DNA from: Cryptomeria japonica | Lineage: Eukaryota > Streptophyta > Pinopsida > Cupressales > Cupressaceae | Direction: 5' to 3' | Length of the DNA: 64,000 bases | NCBI RefSeq assembly: GCF_030272615.1 | Contig: NC_081411.1 | Span: forward strand, 156,760,971 to 156,824,970 | Shown here: piece after piece, positions 10,418-21,294 of the stretch | Position numbering within the stretch: the stretch's first letter is position 1 | Layout of the letters: each line of letters begins with the position of its first letter | The notes under the pieces: generated by a model | Seen by the model: only the letters and a program-made list of their open reading frames with translations | The model's database searches: none | What the model was told of the DNA's origin: nothing | Position numbers and translations under genes: made by a program

Positions 10418-12868
10418 TTAACTCAAAAAATCACTCGAATCCACTAGGTCGGATACACGGTCAAAATCCACTAATGTCTCCATCTGACTTAATTGTAGTG
10501 CTTTGGGAATTTGATATGAATCAATGGGAACCAACAGTCTACAAGACCATTTGTCAACCCACTCTTGTGATACACATTCTTCCCACAAACAATACATGCA
10601 TGAAGAGAAAAAACATACCATCTGTCTCGTATAAATTACCAGTGAGCTTGAATTTGAACTCATAAATGAGTGCATGTCACTCGATCCTGCAATTGTACAA
10701 CAATCTAGATAGTTTTCAATGTTAGATTCCGTGATCAACCAAAAATATCTACGAACCATTGACGTACCTGAATTACCAGGACCCATCGTAGACTTACACC
10801 ATCGCACAATTGTTTCTACATCTATCAACTCAGCACCACCTTCGTACTTCAATTCTTCTCTAGCTAGGGATCTTTTCACACATGCTCCTACACCATCATT
10901 CTCTCCCTTACCATGTCCAGCCTTAGTTAAATTCCAAAAATATTGTACACCACTTGTCATATGCATCCTTTTCAACCAATAAAACATCCTTGCATTCTTG
11001 AATTGTGTGGTGCAATTATCTGACTATACTAAGTGTCGATTGTATCGTATGTTCCTTTCCCTTAAACTATCATAGAAAACTTTAAAACATCCTTGTACAA
11101 ACTCCAATGAATGAGTATGATCATCACTTAAATAGAAGTGATACTCTCTTACAACCTTTCTATCCTCCTTTGTGCTATCATCTGCATGCATGAATGCTAT
11201 GTGTACAAAAATAGAAACTTGTGTAGAGTGATGATACATAGATTGCACTTCATTTTGAGGTTGTAGTGTATAATTTACAGAGAAAACAATGATAGAGACA
11301 ATGGTTCCAAGAGGAAATGTGTCCTTACATAACTTGAATTTCTTATCTAACCATCGAGCTCTATGTGTATGCATTATGTACTCATAAACTAGTTTCTCTT
11401 GAAACATTTTTATAAATTCAGCTACACATATATCATTTTTCACTAGCTCACATCTCTTCAAATCTTTTCCATCTTTAACTCCATATGTGAGTGTCTTGTA
11501 TTTTCTGAAAGAAACTAGTTTCGTACCAATTTCATGTGTGCTCTCCAAATGTACGCATCTTGGTAAACATTGTAAACCACCAAATATAGCACAAGAACCT
11601 TCCAAACAAGGCATCTTATAATAAATGCAACCATCATTTCTATTACATAGCACACTTGGAATAAATTCTCTTACCGACTTAGGAGGTGCTTGTTTATTAC
11701 ATTCCTACAAAATGTCGTTAGTATGCAAAGTAGAACAAATATGACAAAAAATATCATAGTGCATGGAAAATTCAATATACATCCCACAACAACACGTGGT
11801 GCATACATGATTAATCTTAATATAAAAAGGTTTTGCCATTTCAAAAAATCTTTGAGAAATTCTTATTTGAGGAAACTTTTGAAGGAATCTTTCACAAATT
11901 TTAGTTTGAGCCTTATCCAAATAGTGTTTGGCATGTGGCTCATGATTTTTAGACCCAATTTTCCTTCTAAAAACATCTCTTTGGTTGGGCGAAACTCTTG
12001 TGTTGTCATGCCAAAAAATTTAAATTAATGTTCTTAGTGCATCAACAACAACCTTGTCTTTGCGTGGTAGTCTACTCGAGAATGCCCAAAGAGAATTATT
12101 GTTAGGTTCTTCTATTTTTTCCCACCTATTTAATGCTTTACTTAATGTTGTTCTACTAACATTTAATGACTTACTTGTTTTTCTTATCAAACGATCTTTT
12201 TTTATTTTCTTGTTCATTATGGTTGATGTAATGACACGTCAAGTAGCATTAGAATCTTTAGTACGTGATTTTGAACCAATAGCTTGATATGCATCAAATA
12301 GATTTCTCACAATAGTTCTTTCATTATTACTTTTAGATGATCTTAGGCCTTGAATTTTCATTGTCTCTCTAAAATTCAAATTTTTAATAATTTGAACAAT
12401 TAATTGACATCTTGCAGTTTGATTTAAGTTTTCAAAATAGTTTTTCCATATTCTTTTAACCATTCTCCTACAAGTTCGTTCATTCATTTTATTGGGCATT
12501 GGCTTCAATATATTCTCATCAATGTCAATTAGATGCTTTGGTTTCCTACAAATGATTATAGGAGGTGTTAACATTGGTGCATTATGTACATTCAATTCAT
12601 CAAATATAGAAGATGTATGTTCATCATTTAATTGATTATTCAATGTGGTATCTTCTTCAATTGCATTAGGTTCATATGGTAAATCAAATGTCTCTTCTTC
12701 AATTGCATTAGGTGCATTATGTTCATTTGGTAAATTTAATTGAGATGTTGAGGATGACATACCTTCTTCTCCCATTGTTCTTATGTCATGCAATTTTTTC
12801 ATGCGTTCCCTTTGTCTTTCCTTTTGAGCCTCTCATTGTTCCATCGTTCCTCGCTTGTTCTTTCCCAT
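10418..12868 (-). pseudogene. Element 1 DDE-type transposase, single frame with five stops
   Basis: One frame runs from an ATG at 12,866-12,868 to a TAG at 10,418-10,420, 816 codons with no frameshift. It is broken by TGA at 12,833 and 12,239, TAA at 12,020 and TAG at 11,705 and 11,024. Parts in order: charged N-terminus; a region with CRRMVKRIWKNYFENLNQ; a helix-turn-helix-like KTSKSLNVSRTTLSKALNRW; a Cys/His-rich block (VCTTCCCG, then CHIC); YTLQPQNEVQSMYHHSTQV; YHFYLSDDHTHSLEFVQ; and SDNCTTQFKNA followed by AGHGKGENDGVGACVKR. The last block resembles the 'SDG..QFKN ... HGKG..DG.G..KR' region of a group of eukaryotic DDE transposases; that assignment is from memory. The stop at 11,024 falls just before SDNC, where TGG would fit. 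All stops can be derived by single C-to-T or G-to-A changes. The protein would cut and paste the element by binding its ends. It is inactive here. Confidence 0.8.
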
Positions 12869-13184
12869 GGTTGATATCAGTTGTCCTAAATAGAATCATA
12901 TTACATATATATGTAAACAAAAGTTCATAAACAAACAAATAACCATAAATATGCATCTTATCACTATTTTTGGAAACAAACTATTAAACAATCACAATAC
13001 TATTGACAAAACTAATAAGAACAACAATTCAATCATTCGAAATCATGCAAAAACAAAAAATTCACTTACTTCTATGTATAAAAGAATGATAGAAGTGTAG
13101 ACATAGTTCCAGCGGGGCCTTCAATGAACTCAAAAACTTCTTTTGAGGTCGTTGAGGCTCTTGGGAAACTAAAACTATGTCTAT
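12869..13184. promoter_or_regulatory. Upstream region of the transposase gene
   Basis: Non-coding DNA between the transposase start and the right subterminal cluster, so the promoter should lie here. The segment near 13,058-13,115 (TTCACTTACTTCTAT, GAAGTGTAGACATAG) reappears at about 15,228 and 16,523, showing that this flank was the source of later duplications. No clear TATA box was chosen. Confidence 0.4.
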
Positions 13185-13452
13185 GTACTGCGTATGCGCT
13201 AAATTAATAACCGTGTACATGTTGTTAGTCCATAAAATGTTGGCAAGCCCAACAATATTCTTTTTTCCCATTCTGTACTAATAAGTAGCATGTACATGCT
13301 TTTAAGCCTAAAAAATTTTATTGCGGGGTAGTGAATAATGGGCTAAGTACCCCATACATGCTTACAAGTAATAAGTACCACGTACACGCTCCTACACCTT
13401 AAAAAAGTTATGGCAAGACAGTGAACTAATAGTTTCAGTACCTCGTACGCGC
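13185..13452 (+). repeat. Right-side subterminal repeats, cluster 1
   Basis: Copies of the GTACGCGCT-type motif in the same orientation as on the left, for example GCGTATGCGCTAAA, CCCCATACATGCTT, CCACGTACACGCTCC and CCTCGTACGCGCTA. The last one shares CCTCGTACGCGCT with the left cluster. Confidence 0.65.
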
Positions 13453-13472
13453 TATTGGTAGTAGAAAAAATG

Positions 13473-13506
13473 TGAATGAAAAGGGAAGGAGGGAGAGGGA
13501 GGGAGG

Positions 13507-13537
<31 letters not shown>

Positions 13538-13928
13538 GGAGTAGGGGGGAGGGAGAGAGGAGGGGGGTGGAAGGGAAGGAGGGAGGGAGAGAGGGAGAGA
13601 AGAGGGGGGAGAGTGGGAGAGAAGAAGGGGTATGGAGGAAGGGAGAGCGGGGAGGGAGGGGTAGGGGAAGGAAGAGAGAGAGAGGGAAGGAGGGAGAGGG
13701 GGAGAGAGAGGGGGGAGGGAGAGGAAGAGAGAGAGAAGGAAGGAGAGGGAGATAGAGGGAGAGAGAAAGAGGGGGAAGGGAAGGTAGAGAGAGAGAGGGA
13801 GGTAGAGGGAGGGAGAGAGGGATAGAAGAGGGTGGAGGGTGGGAGAGAAGAAGGGGCATGGAGTAAGGGAGAGAGAGAGTAGGGGGAGGGAGGGAGAGGA
13901 GAGGAGGGAGGGAGGGGGATGGGGAGGA

Positions 13929-13960
<32 letters not shown>

Positions 13961-14211
13961 AGGGAGAGGAAGAGAGAGAGGGAAAGAGGGAGAGGGAGAG
14001 AGAGGGGGAGAGAGAGGGAGGGGGGAGGGAGGGTAGAGAGAGGGAGGGAGGTAGAGGGATGGAGAGAGAGAGAGAGAAGAGTGGGGAGGGTGGGAGAGAA
14101 GAAGGGGTATGGAGGAAGGGAGAGGGAGAGTATGGTGGAGGGAGAGAGGAGGGAAAGAGGGAGAGGGAGAGAGGGAGAGATAGAGGGTGGAGGGAGGGAG
14201 AGGCAGAGGGA

Positions 14212-14249
<38 letters not shown>

Positions 14250-14392
14250 GGAAGGAGGGAGAGGAAGAGAGAGAGGGAAGGAGGGAGATGGAGAGAGATG
14301 GAGAGAGAGAGAAGGGGGGATGGAAGGTAGAGAGAGGGAGAGAGGGAGAGGGAGAGAGGGAGAGACGGAGAGAAGGGGGGAGGGAGGGACCT
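13473..14392 (+). repeat. Polypurine (GA/GGA)n array, 0.9 kb
   Basis: Almost pure G and A on the plus strand: GAGAGA runs, GGGAGG blocks and repeats of GGTATGGAGGAAGGGAGA. Long open frames on both strands (Gly/Glu/Arg-rich or Ser/Leu/Pro-rich) are a by-product of composition, not genes. Confidence 0.9.
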
Positions 14393-14394
14393 AT

Positions 14395-14625
14395 AACAAT
14401 ACTAAATAGCACACCATAGGACCTATAATGACACCAAATAGTGTCATAATGGTCATATGGCATCCTATGACCCCTTAGGACATCATATGGTGTTTTTATG
14501 TGTTGTATGGTGTCTTAAAGGGTCATATGGTGTCCTAAGGGGTCACAGGACACTATAGGACCTCTTAGGAAATAATACAACCTCTAATGACACCTAAGGG
14601 GTCATATGGTGGGCTAATAAAATGA
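14395..14625. repeat. Palindromic GGTCATATGG satellite, copy 1
   Basis: Tandem and inverted copies of AGGGGTCATATGGTGTCC and its complement. This is the same satellite as the 3-kb array inside element 2. Confidence 0.85.
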
Positions 14626-14824
14626 TATATTAAATTTAAAGTTATGAATAGAACATCATACAATAGAACATCATACAATAAAACATCAGTAGTTTAGTTT
14701 TAATATAGCTAAGTGTAAGAGCTTGACCTAACCCTAAGAGTACTACCTAAGTTCTAAAACATATGGTGTTATTAAATTTACAAGGTTATAGGACTGATCT
14801 CAATTGCGACTATAGGAATTACAG

Positions 14825-14955
14825 AAGAAGAGAAAGAGGGATGGGGTATGGAGGAAGGGAGAAGGAGATAGAGTGAGAGAGATGGATGGGGTATGGAGGA
14901 AGGGAGAAGGGGAGAGATAGATAGATATATATATATATAGAGAGAGAGAGAGATC
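14825..14955 (+). repeat. (GA)n array
   Basis: Short polypurine array of GGGTATGGAGGAAGGGAGAA units ending in a short (TA)n and (GA)n run. Confidence 0.8.
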
Positions 14956-15267
14956 GAATCCAGGACACAATATGACCCTTAGAACACAAGATGACCCCTA
15001 ACAAGATGTTGCTTTGTTGACACTATTTTCCACATCTTCTTTGCTCATTAAAAACACCTTTGAGAAGAATATTGCTGTAGGTTTCCTTGTTTGTCATGGT
15101 AATACACCCGTGGTTCAATTTCAAACCCTATTCCTCCTATTCAATATAAACACACAAATCTATCAGTCAATTTTCTTAGGAGAGCATACATGAGAAAAAT
15201 CAAAGAGGAAGTTGTAGACAAGAAATAAATTCACTTACTTCTATAGAAGTGTAGACATGGTTGTAGT

Positions 15268-15390
15268 GGGGTATGGAGGGAGGGAGGGAGAGAAGAACAG
15301 AAAGATGGATGGGGTATGGAGGAAGGGAGAAGGGGAGAGAGAGAGAGAGAGAGAGAGAGGGATGGGGTATGGAGGAAGGGAGAAGGGGGG

Positions 15391-15422
<32 letters not shown>

Positions 15423-15465
15423 AGAGGGAGAGAAGAAGGACGAGGGAGGGAGAGGAAGAGATATC
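15268..15465 (+). repeat. (GA)n array
   Basis: Polypurine array with three GGGTATGGAGG units and long GAGAGA runs. It closes copy 1 of the duplicated block. Confidence 0.85.
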
Positions 15466-15474
15466 AAATGTAGA

Positions 15475-15845
15475 ACATAATATGACCCTTAGAACACAAT
15501 ATGACCCCTAACAACATCTAAGGGGTCATAGGGTGTCCTAAGGAGTCATATGAAACTATATTATCCCTTATCACACTATAGGACCAATAACGACACCAAA
15601 TAGTGTCCTAAAGGGTCATAGAACACCATATGACCCTTTAGAACACCATATGGTGTTGTTATGTGTCATTGGTGTCCCGAGGGGTCACATGGCATCCTAT
15701 GACCCCTTAGGACACCATATGGTGTTGTTATGGGTCGTATGGTGTCTTAAGGGGTCATATGATGTCTTAAGGGGTCACAGGACACCATATGACCTCTTAG
15801 GAAATAATACGACCTCTAATGACACCTAAGGGGTCATATGGTGGG
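15475..15845. repeat. Palindromic GGTCATATGG satellite, copy 2
   Basis: Alternating direct and inverted copies of GGTCATATGGTGTCC. It is longer than copy 1 and ends in the same unique flank. Confidence 0.85.
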
Positions 15846-16559
15846 CTAATAAAATGATATATTAAATTTAAAGTTATGAATAGAACATCATACAACGAGA
15901 CTCCAAGCAAACAAACAATGAGGCTTCACTAAAAAGCAAGTGTAAGAGCTTGACCTAACCCTAAGAGTACTGCCTAAGTTCTAAAAAATCTAATGCTATT
16001 AAATTTGCAAGGCTATAAGACTAATCTTGATTGTGACTATAGGAATTACACACTTGATTTCTTTCATGGGTATGTACCATTCCAAGCCGTTTGACAAGTT
16101 ATGATCATCATATACTACCACTGCCATGCATACACTAAACTTTAATTTCTTTAGGTGATAGGCATTGTGTAACAATATGGGAACTCTCGCATACCCACCA
16201 CTATCATTTTCCAGGACATCATATGTGTTACTCTCCCTCTTTCTCTTCCTACCAGTTGTTTCCTTTTGAAAAACATATTACAGGTACTCTGACTCATCAT
16301 GTTTCTTTGTTGACACTATTTTTCACATCTTCTCTGCTCATTAAAAACACAGTCGAGAAGAATATTGCTACAGATTTCCTTGTTTGTCACGGTAATACAC
16401 CTGTGGTTCAATTTCAAACCCTATTCCTCCTATTCAATACACACACACAAATCCATCGGTCAATTTTCTTAGGAGAGCATACATGATAAAAATCAAAGAG
16501 GAAGTTGCAGGCAAGAAATAAATTCACTTACTTCTATTGAAGCGCAGACATAGTTGTGG

Positions 16560-16650
16560 TGGGGTATGGAGGGAGGGAGGGAGAGAAGAAGAGAAATAGG
16601 GATGGGGTATGGAGGAAGGGAGAAGGGGAGACAGAGGGATGGGGTATGGA

Positions 16651-16695
<45 letters not shown>
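16560..16695 (+). repeat. (GA)n array
   Basis: Polypurine array closing copy 2 of the duplicated block. It is followed at 16,739-16,825 by (TA)n-rich DNA. Confidence 0.85.
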
Positions 16696-16696
<1 letters not shown>

Positions 16697-16835
16697 CACC
16701 TTGTATGTGTTTGAGAGGGGGAGACAATACACTTACATGCATATATATATATATATATACTTAATATATTATATATATAACTATTATATATTATATCTAT
16801 ATACACATATTATATATACAATATCATATTATACA

Positions 16836-16945
16836 ATAGCACGTATGTGTTGTTTATAGTAAAAAGAGTGTGTACGCACTGCTTACACCATATGTACCCC
16901 GTACGCACTTTTTAAACCCTAAATACCCCATACGCGCTTTTGACT
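16836..16945 (+). repeat. Right-side subterminal repeats, cluster 2
   Basis: Four GTACGCGC-type motifs (AGCACGTATGTG, GTGTGTACGCACTG, CCCCGTACGCACTTTT, CCCCATACGCGCTTTT). Clusters 1 and 2 bracket the 3.4-kb GA/satellite region, so that region may have expanded inside one original subterminal array. Confidence 0.65.
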
Positions 16946-17731
16946 ATTTAGGCTTGGAAATAGGCCTGGATGAGAAAGATACGGTTTGGAAGTTTGATTT
17001 CCCTCCATTTCTCTCATTTTTGATGTGTTTTATTTTATCAACTTGGTTTATCGACATTGTCATCATTAGGTTTACACTTAATCAGGTGGTTATTTCTAAA
17101 ATTGCCACCATATTTCACCCATCTTCTGATCTTTCTAATGATATAATTTTTTTTATTATTGAATTTCTCTTACCACTGTCTCCATAGTTCTCACAGAAAT
17201 AGGCGCACCATTTTTTGAATAACTTTTGATATACTTATCCAAATTTAAAAAACTTTATATATTATTGTAGTGCACTTGATTCTTTACAATTTAAAAAAAA
17301 CAAAAAAAAATGTTGTTTTGATTTTTTTAGTGCAACTTATGCTTCGCGCACGAACATGTACCTAATTTTCAAGATGTGCTCAATTGGAAAAATCATTAAA
17401 ACAAAAATACTCAACAAAAAAATACACATCTTCTAGTGCTCACTCTTAACTATTTTTCTGCCAAAGGATTTGTCAAAATACTAAATCTAACTATGACTTT
17501 TTTGATGCGCACGTCAGACACTATGTTATGTTATTTCAAAAAAAATCAGGGTCAGTTTTTCGTGCACGAAGGCTTTGACCCTCTTAATGTTATCCAATTT
17601 GAAAAAAATTTAGTAGTTTGGAAACTAGATTTAGAGTACTACAATATTTGTTCTTTGATTATCTTCGTCTCTTGAGTGGATGACTTTCAAATTTTGCCTC
17701 AAAGTTCAGGTTCACCTGATTTCAGAAAAAA
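16946..17731. other. Element 1 right arm, non-coding
   Basis: Unique AT-rich DNA between the subterminal cluster and the right TIR. Short open frames have no recognisable motif. Confidence 0.5.
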
Positions 17732-17781
17732 GGTGTCCACTTATACCTTCCTTTTTGACCACCATCTTTGTGCACTTACCC
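17732..17781 (-). repeat. Element 1 right terminal inverted repeat
   Basis: Read on the minus strand it begins GGGTAAGTGCACAAAGATGG, matching the left end. GTGGACAC follows after 14 extra bases relative to the left end. AAGA lies directly outside at 17,782-17,785. Confidence 0.85.
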
Positions 17782-17865
17782 AAGACTACAAAACTATTAA
17801 CCCTTAATTTAATATTGGATAATTTATTAAATATATTTTCCTAATATTAAATAAATACATTTCTC

Positions 17866-19963
17866 ATGTTACACGCAACACATAAAGTGGCCCCAAGAAT
17901 GTTAACTCCTAGTTATGCACATGCTTCTAGGTCTCCCAGGTGCACTACACATGATAATGAATTAAATATTATGAAAGGTGTACAACTCCTAATTCCTAAT
18001 ACATTGGATATTGAGGTCCTTGTTGTAAAACATAACACAATAGGAGTATATTTGGATAATGGTTTTGTCTTAAACATGTGCACTTTGAAGTTTATCAAAA
18101 AAGTGGGATACAGTATTGTGGTTTTAGAACAAACAATCATTTTCAAGTCTTATGTTAATGTATAATTAGGTTCTAAAGTCACCTTATGTCTCCCAATTTT
18201 TGTAGCTACAACACTTCAATACACTGCATGTCATGTTATTGACCTTGACCTTCCTTGCAATATTCTCCAAGTGGTCACCCATGGATCCACAACATACAAG
18301 ACATCCCTTTCACATATGACCAATGACTAAAATTCCCCTAAAATAGAATATAAGTCACTAATAATGTAAATCCCCATCCATTTTAGTATTATCGTGCTTT
18401 GGAAGCAACATTCTAATAGTACTTCTAGAAATATCCTAGTGTTGAAATAGAAGAAACTTAACACCTCATCTTCATCATCCTATATTAATCCTCAAGCATT
18501 GGCCTCATCATCCCATTCATCTACTATTCTTGAATCCCAATTTCCTAAGGTCAACATCAATGGTGAATGTTGTGGCAATATGAGTTGCATGATTAATTCC
18601 TTTAGCATTGGCTCCATGCCCCTTAACCACATGCATACAATAGACCCACACAACAAAAAATTCAATATGTGCCTATTGTCAAGAGTTATAAATCAATCAT
18701 CTTTTGGTCATTTAGTACTCTATAAGATTAATTACTTAAAGAAGCTATTGATCAATGATTTTATAGAGAGGAATCAAATTCTATAGATAATCTATTTTAA
18801 AACTTCCAAGAGAAATTCTTTTTTCCTCTCTAAAAAAACAAACATATGAATTACCATGTAAAGGGCATAAATCTCAATGAACAAGGAATCATACAACCCA
18901 TTAATCCCCTAGCCCAAAAGGACAACAAAGTTATTTGGTATGGCTCCTTACAAAGCCAACAATATCATTACTTCCAAAAAAAATGAAGCTACTTCTACTA
19001 CCATAGACAATATCATAAATGGAGTTATTTTAGCCTCATTTAATGACTTGAATATCTCCTACTTATTTACCAACCATCATCCTCACCATATACCTCCCTC
19101 TTTGTTATTTTAAACTTATTTCTTGAGACCAACAAGACTCTTCATATATTGATGGATTTTATAATGATGAAGCCTTCATTGAGTTAATTGGATTTCGTGA
19201 AGATATACCTCTAGGTGATTATAAACAATTTTTTTTCTACAAACTCAATGATGATTCTTATTTTGGGGAATATCAATCTCTTAGTTACAAAGTAAAAACA
19301 AAAGATAAAATTTCCCCTAGTTAAAACCTCTCTAAGGCATTTTTGGATTTGTGAAAAGTAAAAAGAAAGGGCTTATAGGTGAAAACCTCCTTGAGGCACC
19401 AAAAGATGAGGAGATTCATCATCCCCCTTTGGATCTACAAAACTCAAAAGGCCTACTATCTTGATATATGATACTATGGAAATAAACTTGGGCACATTAA
19501 AAAAACCTAAGATCGCATACCTAGTAGCTTCTCTTTAGCCTAGAAAACATTAGCATTTGTCCTCTATCCAACAAAAATAAAATTAGTTTTTTCTTGGTCC
19601 TAGGTTGATATGCTTGGACTATACCCAAGATTAGTTGTTCATAGCTTGGTCATGCATCCAAATGCTAAATTGATTAAACAAAAGATAATAAAGATGTATC
19701 CCTAGATATTTTTGTTCGTTAAAGTTGAATTGAAATGCTACTTTAGATGGGATATATTCACCCTAAATTCTATCACGAACAGATATAAAATATTGTACTA
19801 GTTGTCAAGATAATTGGGGGTATTGACATATGTACCAATTTCAAGGACCTTAACAAAAGCTTGTGTGAAAGATGATTTCCCATTGCCCAACATTGATATC
19901 ATTGTGGACCTTATTATAGGTCATTCCATGTTATCTCTCATGGATATAATCAAATATGTATTG
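17866..19963 (+). pseudogene. Ty3/gypsy pol relic: protease and 5' half of reverse transcriptase
   Basis: Heavily stopped and frameshifted. A protease-like segment (about 17,960-18,310) shows YLDNGFVLNM where gypsy proteases have a D-[ST]-G box, followed by a hydrophobic region and VIDLDLPCNIL. Near 19,850-19,960 the frame VKDDFPLPNID, then GHSMLSLMD, matches the RT core of Ty3/gypsy elements (LNK..KDDFPLPNID ... SLMDGFSGYNQ). The RT breaks off exactly at an LTR insertion and continues at 28,742. The weakly conserved stretch 19,130-19,300 may be linker or upstream pol. Orientation is plus; no LTR of this element was identified. Confidence 0.75.
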
Positions 19964-20036
19964 TGTTAAACACAACCATATGTTGAGAGGTTTGTGGGTG
20001 AGTCATCACTAATTAAAACTTCAGCATACATTAGCC

Positions 20037-21060
20037 GAGTATGTGCAGGATCATGGCGTGTCAAAATAGGCCCTTAAGTGGCAATGAAATTTTAAAAAAT
20101 CAGAGTTATGCAACTTGACATGAAAAATTGAATAAGTTATGAATATTATTTTTAAAATATGTAAGAAGAGAATCTATAGAAAATTGAATGTAGTCTCTAA
20201 GATACTAGTTTTTTTTTGGAAAAAACAAATCCTATTTGATGAAAATTCCAAATTTCAATGCAATGGTACTAAAATTTCAAGAAAAAGATAAAAAGTAGGT
20301 GTATGTCTGACCACCCTAATCACAATCAAATCATAATATTATTTTATAAGATTTATAATATAAGTATTAGACTCATGTCCGGATGTGACACATATTTTTA
20401 TTATTATTTGTTATAAACCAAATAATTATTTATGATTTTTTTACTACAACTTTTTAGAGATTCAAAAACTCCTACATCTGGCCACCTTAACTTGGTCAAA
20501 ATCTTATGAGATTATTATTTATTTTTTTTCCCTATTGTAGACGAAGCATAGGATGTGATGCATGTTTCAGATTCAAAAAATGTTATATGGTTTGAAAGTT
20601 ATGAGTATTTTTCAATCAAAACTTTTGCCAGAATTCAATTAAAATTTAAATAATAATTATTTGTTAAAGTCGAAATAAGACAAGTCTTATATTGTTGGAA
20701 AGCTGAGAACGTCCTTAAAAAACCCTTTTTTATTTTATTAATTTTGCCTATAAAAAAATTCGTCAGCCACCAGTGTGAAGTCTGGAAAATCAAGGAATAC
20801 TGAAAAACATGTGTTTTTAGTTGACTTTCCAGGTTTGTCACTTCCATGCCAAATCCCAAAGCAAACCCAAATGAAAAAATAGAGGGAAAAATTTATGTTT
20901 TAAAATAGGATATCCATTAAAATTGGATATCCATTAAAATCGGATATCCGTATTGAAAAATATATATATATATATATATTTTAGTAAATTGGGCATAACT
21001 TTTGCGTTTTATCAAAATTTTGACTTTTTATAGGCATTGGAAAGGTAATTCAGAGATCTA
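20037..21060 (+). repeat. Element 2 left arm with inverted repeat and GGATATCC motifs
   Basis: Carries the TIR, three GGATATCC copies at 20,914-20,952, a (TA)n run, and a segment at about 20,985-21,060 (TGGGCATAACTTTTGCGTTT, ATTGGAAAGGTAA) that is repeated inverted at 26,740-26,820. Between these matched parts the arm is AT-rich and has no counterpart on the right, so one arm has gained or lost several hundred bases. Confidence 0.75.
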
Positions 21061-21294
21061 TGATATAGAATAGGTATATTTTCAATTTTTTGTTTTAAAA
21101 AAATAATTATAATTCATTTAAATTCATCATTCATTTTTAAAACATAAAAAGCTCATGACTTTTTCATATGATTTCCCTATTGCATGAATTTTTGTAACAA
21201 TCATCTCAAAATAAACTAAAAAAGTAATTAATAATAGAAAATTGAGGAATTTTATTGAGTTTGATAAATTTTGATAAACCATGTTATCTATGAT

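Larger units (their letters stand above)
14395..16700. repeat. Tandem duplication of a 1.2-1.3-kb block in element 1
   Basis: Copy 1 (about 14,395-15,470) and copy 2 (about 15,475-16,695) share, in order: the palindromic satellite; GTGGGCTAATAAAATGATAT; GTGTAAGAGCTTGACCTAAC; the block CTCATTAAAAACAC ... TTGTTTGTCA-GGTAATACACC; TTCACTTACTTCTAT; and a (GA)n array starting GGGTATGGAGGGAGGG. Offsets are about 1,230 to 1,270 bases. Copy 2 has an extra unique stretch at 16,050-16,310. A short open frame in the block (VCHGNTPVVQFQT) is kept in both copies but has no recognised homologue. Confidence 0.75.
4272..17781. mobile_element. Element 1: 13.5-kb two-gene TIR DNA transposon
   Basis: The left end reads GGGTATGTGCACAAAGAT. 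The right end, read inward on the minus strand, reads GGGTAAGTGCACAAAGAT. Both continue into GTGGT-A-AAA and, after a small length difference, GTGGACAC. The bases immediately outside both ends are AAGA (4,268-4,271 and 17,782-17,785), a perfect 4-bp target duplication. Inside are a multi-exon gene on the plus strand, a transposase on the minus strand, a 358-bp satellite, subterminal repeats, (GA)n arrays and a palindromic satellite. Four-bp duplications are characteristic of the Sola transposons among others, so Sola is one candidate superfamily, but I cannot assign it from sequence reading alone. Both genes carry stop codons, so this copy is dead. Confidence 0.85.

Noticed and set aside
13435-14463. 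A 342-codon Ser/Leu/Pro-rich open frame on the minus strand and several Gly/Glu/Arg-rich frames on the plus strand
   Set aside because: They lie in a polypurine array, where stop codons are rare in several frames by composition alone. No domain or start context supports translation.
15231-15511. Open frames on both strands across the GA array
   Set aside because: Same compositional artefact as in the larger array.
16223-16486. 87-codon frame with VCHGNTPVVQFQT, partly kept in the copy near 15,090
   Set aside because: Kept as part of a DNA duplication; no recognised family and no sign of codon-level selection that could be judged by eye.
17160-17700. Whether element 1 ends earlier, at the second subterminal cluster (16,945)
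   Set aside because: Only the end at 17,781 matches the left TIR and has the AAGA duplication.
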